Source: Neckera pumila (taxonomy: Eukaryota > Streptophyta > Bryopsida > Hypnales > Neckeraceae). Taken from it: a stretch of DNA of 64,000 nucleotides. Positions 60,893 to 64,000 of this stretch are shown piece by piece. The notes beneath the pieces were generated by a model. The model worked only from the letters and a program-made list of their open reading frames with translations. It was not told where the DNA came from and ran no database searches. The translations under genes and the position numbers were made by a program. The stretch lies in the NCBI GenBank assembly GCA_963969595.1, contig OZ018409.1:43785282-43849281 (forward strand), given 5' to 3'. Positions within the stretch are counted from its first letter, which is position 1; each line of letters starts with the position of its first letter.

Positions 60893-61812
60893 AAGTTTCA
60901 TGACTATGTAATCACCAAAAATGCTCCAAAACTGCCATTTCTGATAAAACAACCAAATTTTTGGACAAAAACAATTTCTGACAAATGTAACCATAGGACC
61001 TTGTAGTATGATATTTTGAAAACATGTGGTAAAAATTTCAGAAAATTCCACCTTGTGGATCATAAGATATAAGCATTCAAAGTCTTGAAAACCATTTTTT
61101 CAATCCTGCGAAAAACCGGGCAGCTGCACTTTGCAAGCTCACTTTTCAATGAAAAGATGCCGATAAAGGTAGTGCTTCTTTGAATCAGTTTCCTTAACAA
61201 GTTGTCTATATGCTTGAAAAATTTCACATCATTTGGAATTGTACAACATACAGGAAAAAAATAGTAAGTAGAAAGAAGCAGAAAATGATTCAAAATATTA
61301 AAGTGTTAAAAATTTAATTATGGAATTTAAAAATGCCAATCCCAATGGTTGTAATGTTGTAATAATCAATTTACATCCTAGGATTTTTTTTTTCTTTCAA
61401 AAATATTGAAAATTGAGTTCAACAAACGACTTTAAAGTTTTTTTTAGAGTAGACAATCTATAACTGCCCGCAAACCAAAAAACCTCATAACTTTTGACTC
61501 ATTGATTGAAATGGAATGACTCAAAGCTTTTTAAGTATATGTACATGTAGAGAACCAATTTCAAAAAAAGATCTGGAAAAAATGACTTTTTCTAATCTGC
61601 CCAAACTGCCCAATTACAAAAAAAAGTAACATATTAGGTTACAACATTTGACTTGTATTTTGAAATGTCATGAAACTTGGTACACATGAAGATATTCCTT
61701 GTCTCCACCTTCTAGTAAAATTTCAGCCTCAAATATGGATATCTCTAGTCACACGTACCTGCCCAAAATTTTTATACAGCCAAAAGATGCATGTTGGTCC
61801 TTTAGGGGTTAA
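60893..61812 (+). mobile_element. TTAA-flanked element, family A, forward copy of the twin pair
   Basis: TTAA, a 912-bp body from CCCCTAAAGTTTCATGAC to TTGGTCCTTTAGGGG, TTAA. It is the longest near-intact match to the reverse copy at 57405 and contains the segment missing there. The flanks of the two copies differ, so they are separate insertions and not a simple inverted duplication of a larger block. Confidence 0.9.
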
Positions 61813-63101
61813 TAAAATGCACAAATATCCTTGTCTCACATTTTCTTGTGACGGCCACATTCCTTATGAATACGAGTTTGTTACACTTTTGTGTTTCTTT
61901 AGAGGAAATTTTCAATGCAATATTTGCAAGAAACTCCAAACAAATCTGCCGTGAATGACTCTAGAGTCCAATCTCCATCTTAAAATTTTCTACTAGGCCA
62001 AAAAAAAAAAAAATCTCCAAATACTAAAATGAAACAAACCTTAAAAACTAAAATTGGGAAAGTTAGTTTTTTTTAACATCAATGTCACAGTATAATAATA
62101 ACAAATTTCAAGGCATTTCAACATCAACAAGTATCTAACGGAAAACACCAACTATTTATAGTGAATCTGAAACAAATTTGTAGCGTCGACCAAAACCCGG
62201 GAATATACAACATCCAAATGAAGCCAAAAAAGAATCCTCTGCTCCCATAATCCTTCCAAACATTTGAGATAATTTTTGAAAAGTACAAATTCTATCATCT
62301 GGGGTTTTTTATGTTCTTTATTTTGACAATTCACAACTTTTGTAAGTCCGAATGACTTAGAAATAGGATTCTAAGGTCTTTGATCACTAATTTGGGCCTT
62401 TCATAGCTTATGGTGCAAACCGTTTATCATTTGGAATTTTTTCTAATCAAAATTTCAAAATTAATTTAGTAATAAATTTGACTTATTTCATTAATTAGCA
62501 ATTAATTATACTATTGTAATATTTCAAGCATCAACTCAAAAAGGGTTGAAATTCTAAGACATCAAAAAAACATTCAAATAATTTTTTTTTCAAAATAAAA
62601 CCTTAACAACTCTTTATATATAAGAACATAGTTAAGAAGATAAATAAAAATTGAGAACTCTTGTTAGCTTATTGTTTGAAATGGTCTAGCATGAATGTTT
62701 GACCAATGAGACCGCTCACCGCTCCCGTCACCGCTTAGAATTTCTCGGGGATTGGTCTAGAAGGAACACTCTTTGATAGCCATCTCTGATAGTCACTTTA
62801 TCAGAGTGATTCACCGCCTATATAAACTCGTCCACACCATAGTCTTTCTCATTCTCAACTTCTTTGTCGTGTGATTCCTTTCTTTTTATTTGCCCTTGTT
62901 GCTGATCAACAACTCTGTGAGTTTCTTCTACTTTTTCAGTAACTTTCTGTGAGGTCTTATTTGTAATAGTTTTCCAAGGGAGTCGATTCCTTTGATCAAT
63001 TGATTTTTTGTTTTGTCAACTAGCAATGTGAGGTTGGTGTATCTAGAGTTGAGAGGAAGATTATAAGGATGTTATGACTATTAGATTTTCACACTTAGCG
63101 C
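61813..63101. other. intergenic with a promoter-like stretch
   Basis: At 62818-62826 TATATAAAC follows a mixed-composition stretch with GACCGCTCACCGCTCCCGTC-like C-rich blocks (62710-62735). It precedes T/C-rich sequence, as in many LTR or gene promoters. No downstream gene is visible before the window ends. Confidence 0.35.
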
Positions 63102-63335
63102 GATAGGTTTTCTTGTTGCCAATAGGTGTTTTTATTATCACTAGGTTCTCTTGTTGCCCATAGGTTTTGAGTTGCCGATAGGTTTTTCTATTATCAATAG
63201 GTTCTTCTTGCACATAGGTTTCTAGTTGCCGATAGGTTTCTTATTGCTGACAGGTTTCTTGTTGTCGACAGTTTTTTTGGTTGCCGATAGGTTTTCTTGT
63301 TGTTGACAAGTTTTCCGTTGCTAACAAGTTTTCTA
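63102..63335. repeat. 19-20-bp minisatellite, about 12 degenerate units
   Basis: The unit consensus is near GATAGGTTTTCTTGTTGCC, with variants GACAGGTTTCTTGTTGTC and GACAAGTTTTC. T-rich on this strand. Unrelated in sequence to the 19-bp array at 7216. Confidence 0.8.
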
Positions 63336-64000
63336 GCTTGTTGCTTGTACTGTAAAATCACTTGTCAATAATTGTATTGTAAGGTTTTTCGATGGTCTAA
63401 GTTACGGATATTTGGAGAGTTTTTTGTAACTATTTGGAGCTTCACCTTGTAGCATATTATAATTGTAAAGTCAAAACATCTATGCTAGTAAGTATAACTA
63501 CTTACTTTTTGGACCTAAATTGGTAGAGACTTTTTGTAAGGCTAAGAATTAGGATTATCGTTGGTCTAGTCTGCAAGATCATAAAATTAGTTGTCAGATT
63601 TATTGCTATGACTGCTTTTTACTATTTTTCGTGATATGAGATTATTTTTGGAAACAATTGAGTCCCTAAGTAGGGACTTATGAGTACCTTGAAATGTAAT
63701 CGATTGAATTGTTGATAAATGGTATGATAGAGGTTAATATGTCCTTGGTGCAATGTAGCTTAATTTTGTTCTTCTCTAAATAGTCATCCAAAAGTCCATT
63801 CTCGTTTTTGTTTGTTGCTTTTCTAAGCTTTTTTTATTTGGCAACAAAAAAAACTCTTAATTTCTTTTAAACTAATAGAAAACTATATTTGCTATGTCGT
63901 TTCAAATGCAGATAATTATTGGACCAGAAAAGTGAATCCTCAAAAGTTTTTCACCATGGCAACATTGCAACTTGCTTACATCTTGATGGTGGCAACTATG
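63336..64000. other. intergenic, window end
   Basis: AT-rich. No gene recognised. The last 50 bases contain a short open frame that may continue beyond the window. Confidence 0.35.

Overview
The window looks like nuclear DNA of a land plant. It holds two intron-containing, GC-rich copies of a plant cell-wall glycosyltransferase (GT34, xyloglucan xylosyltransferase type) and one gene of about twenty exons for a HEAT/ARM-repeat protein. These sit in AT-rich DNA crowded with plant-type MITEs (Stowaway, Emigrant/pogo, CACTA) and decayed transposon genes. I cannot name the species. A non-flowering land plant such as a bryophyte or fern would fit, but that is a guess.

Layout. 1-10.4 kb: repeats only, including a TTAA-flanked element nested in another MITE, a 19-bp minisatellite, an Emigrant-like MITE and a decayed chromodomain fragment. 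10.4-13.2 kb: GT34 copy 1 on the plus strand with a conserved leader and 3' region. 13.2-37 kb: no intact gene. This stretch has foldback elements, a broken hAT-like transposase gene split by a MITE, two Stowaway elements, a long (TA)n tract, a CACTA MITE and several TTAA-flanked elements. 37.1-39.9 kb: GT34 copy 2 on the minus strand, convergent with copy 1. 41-44 kb: more MITEs. 44.9-51.0 kb: the HEAT-repeat gene on the plus strand, with one likely frameshift. 51-64 kb: elements with inverted ends, including a nearly identical inverted pair of TTAA elements, and a 19-20-bp minisatellite.

The most interesting content is the transposon population. One family (about ten copies, roughly 7 kb) has CCCCTAAAG ends and TTAA on both sides. 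Two copies sit inside another MITE family at sites where removing the element plus one TTAA restores the host element. That points to a TTAA-specific superfamily (piggyBac or Kolobok type). A second family of about 730-745 bp has GGGT...ACCC ends and three different 4-bp duplications (AATG, TCAT, TTAA). A third group shares CATTAG ends. No transposase for any of these is present.

The GT34 copies are almost identical in exon 1 but differ more in intron, exon 2 tail and leader, which suggests gene conversion between the inverted copies. Both would act in the Golgi on xyloglucan. The HEAT-repeat gene has no visible functional link to them.
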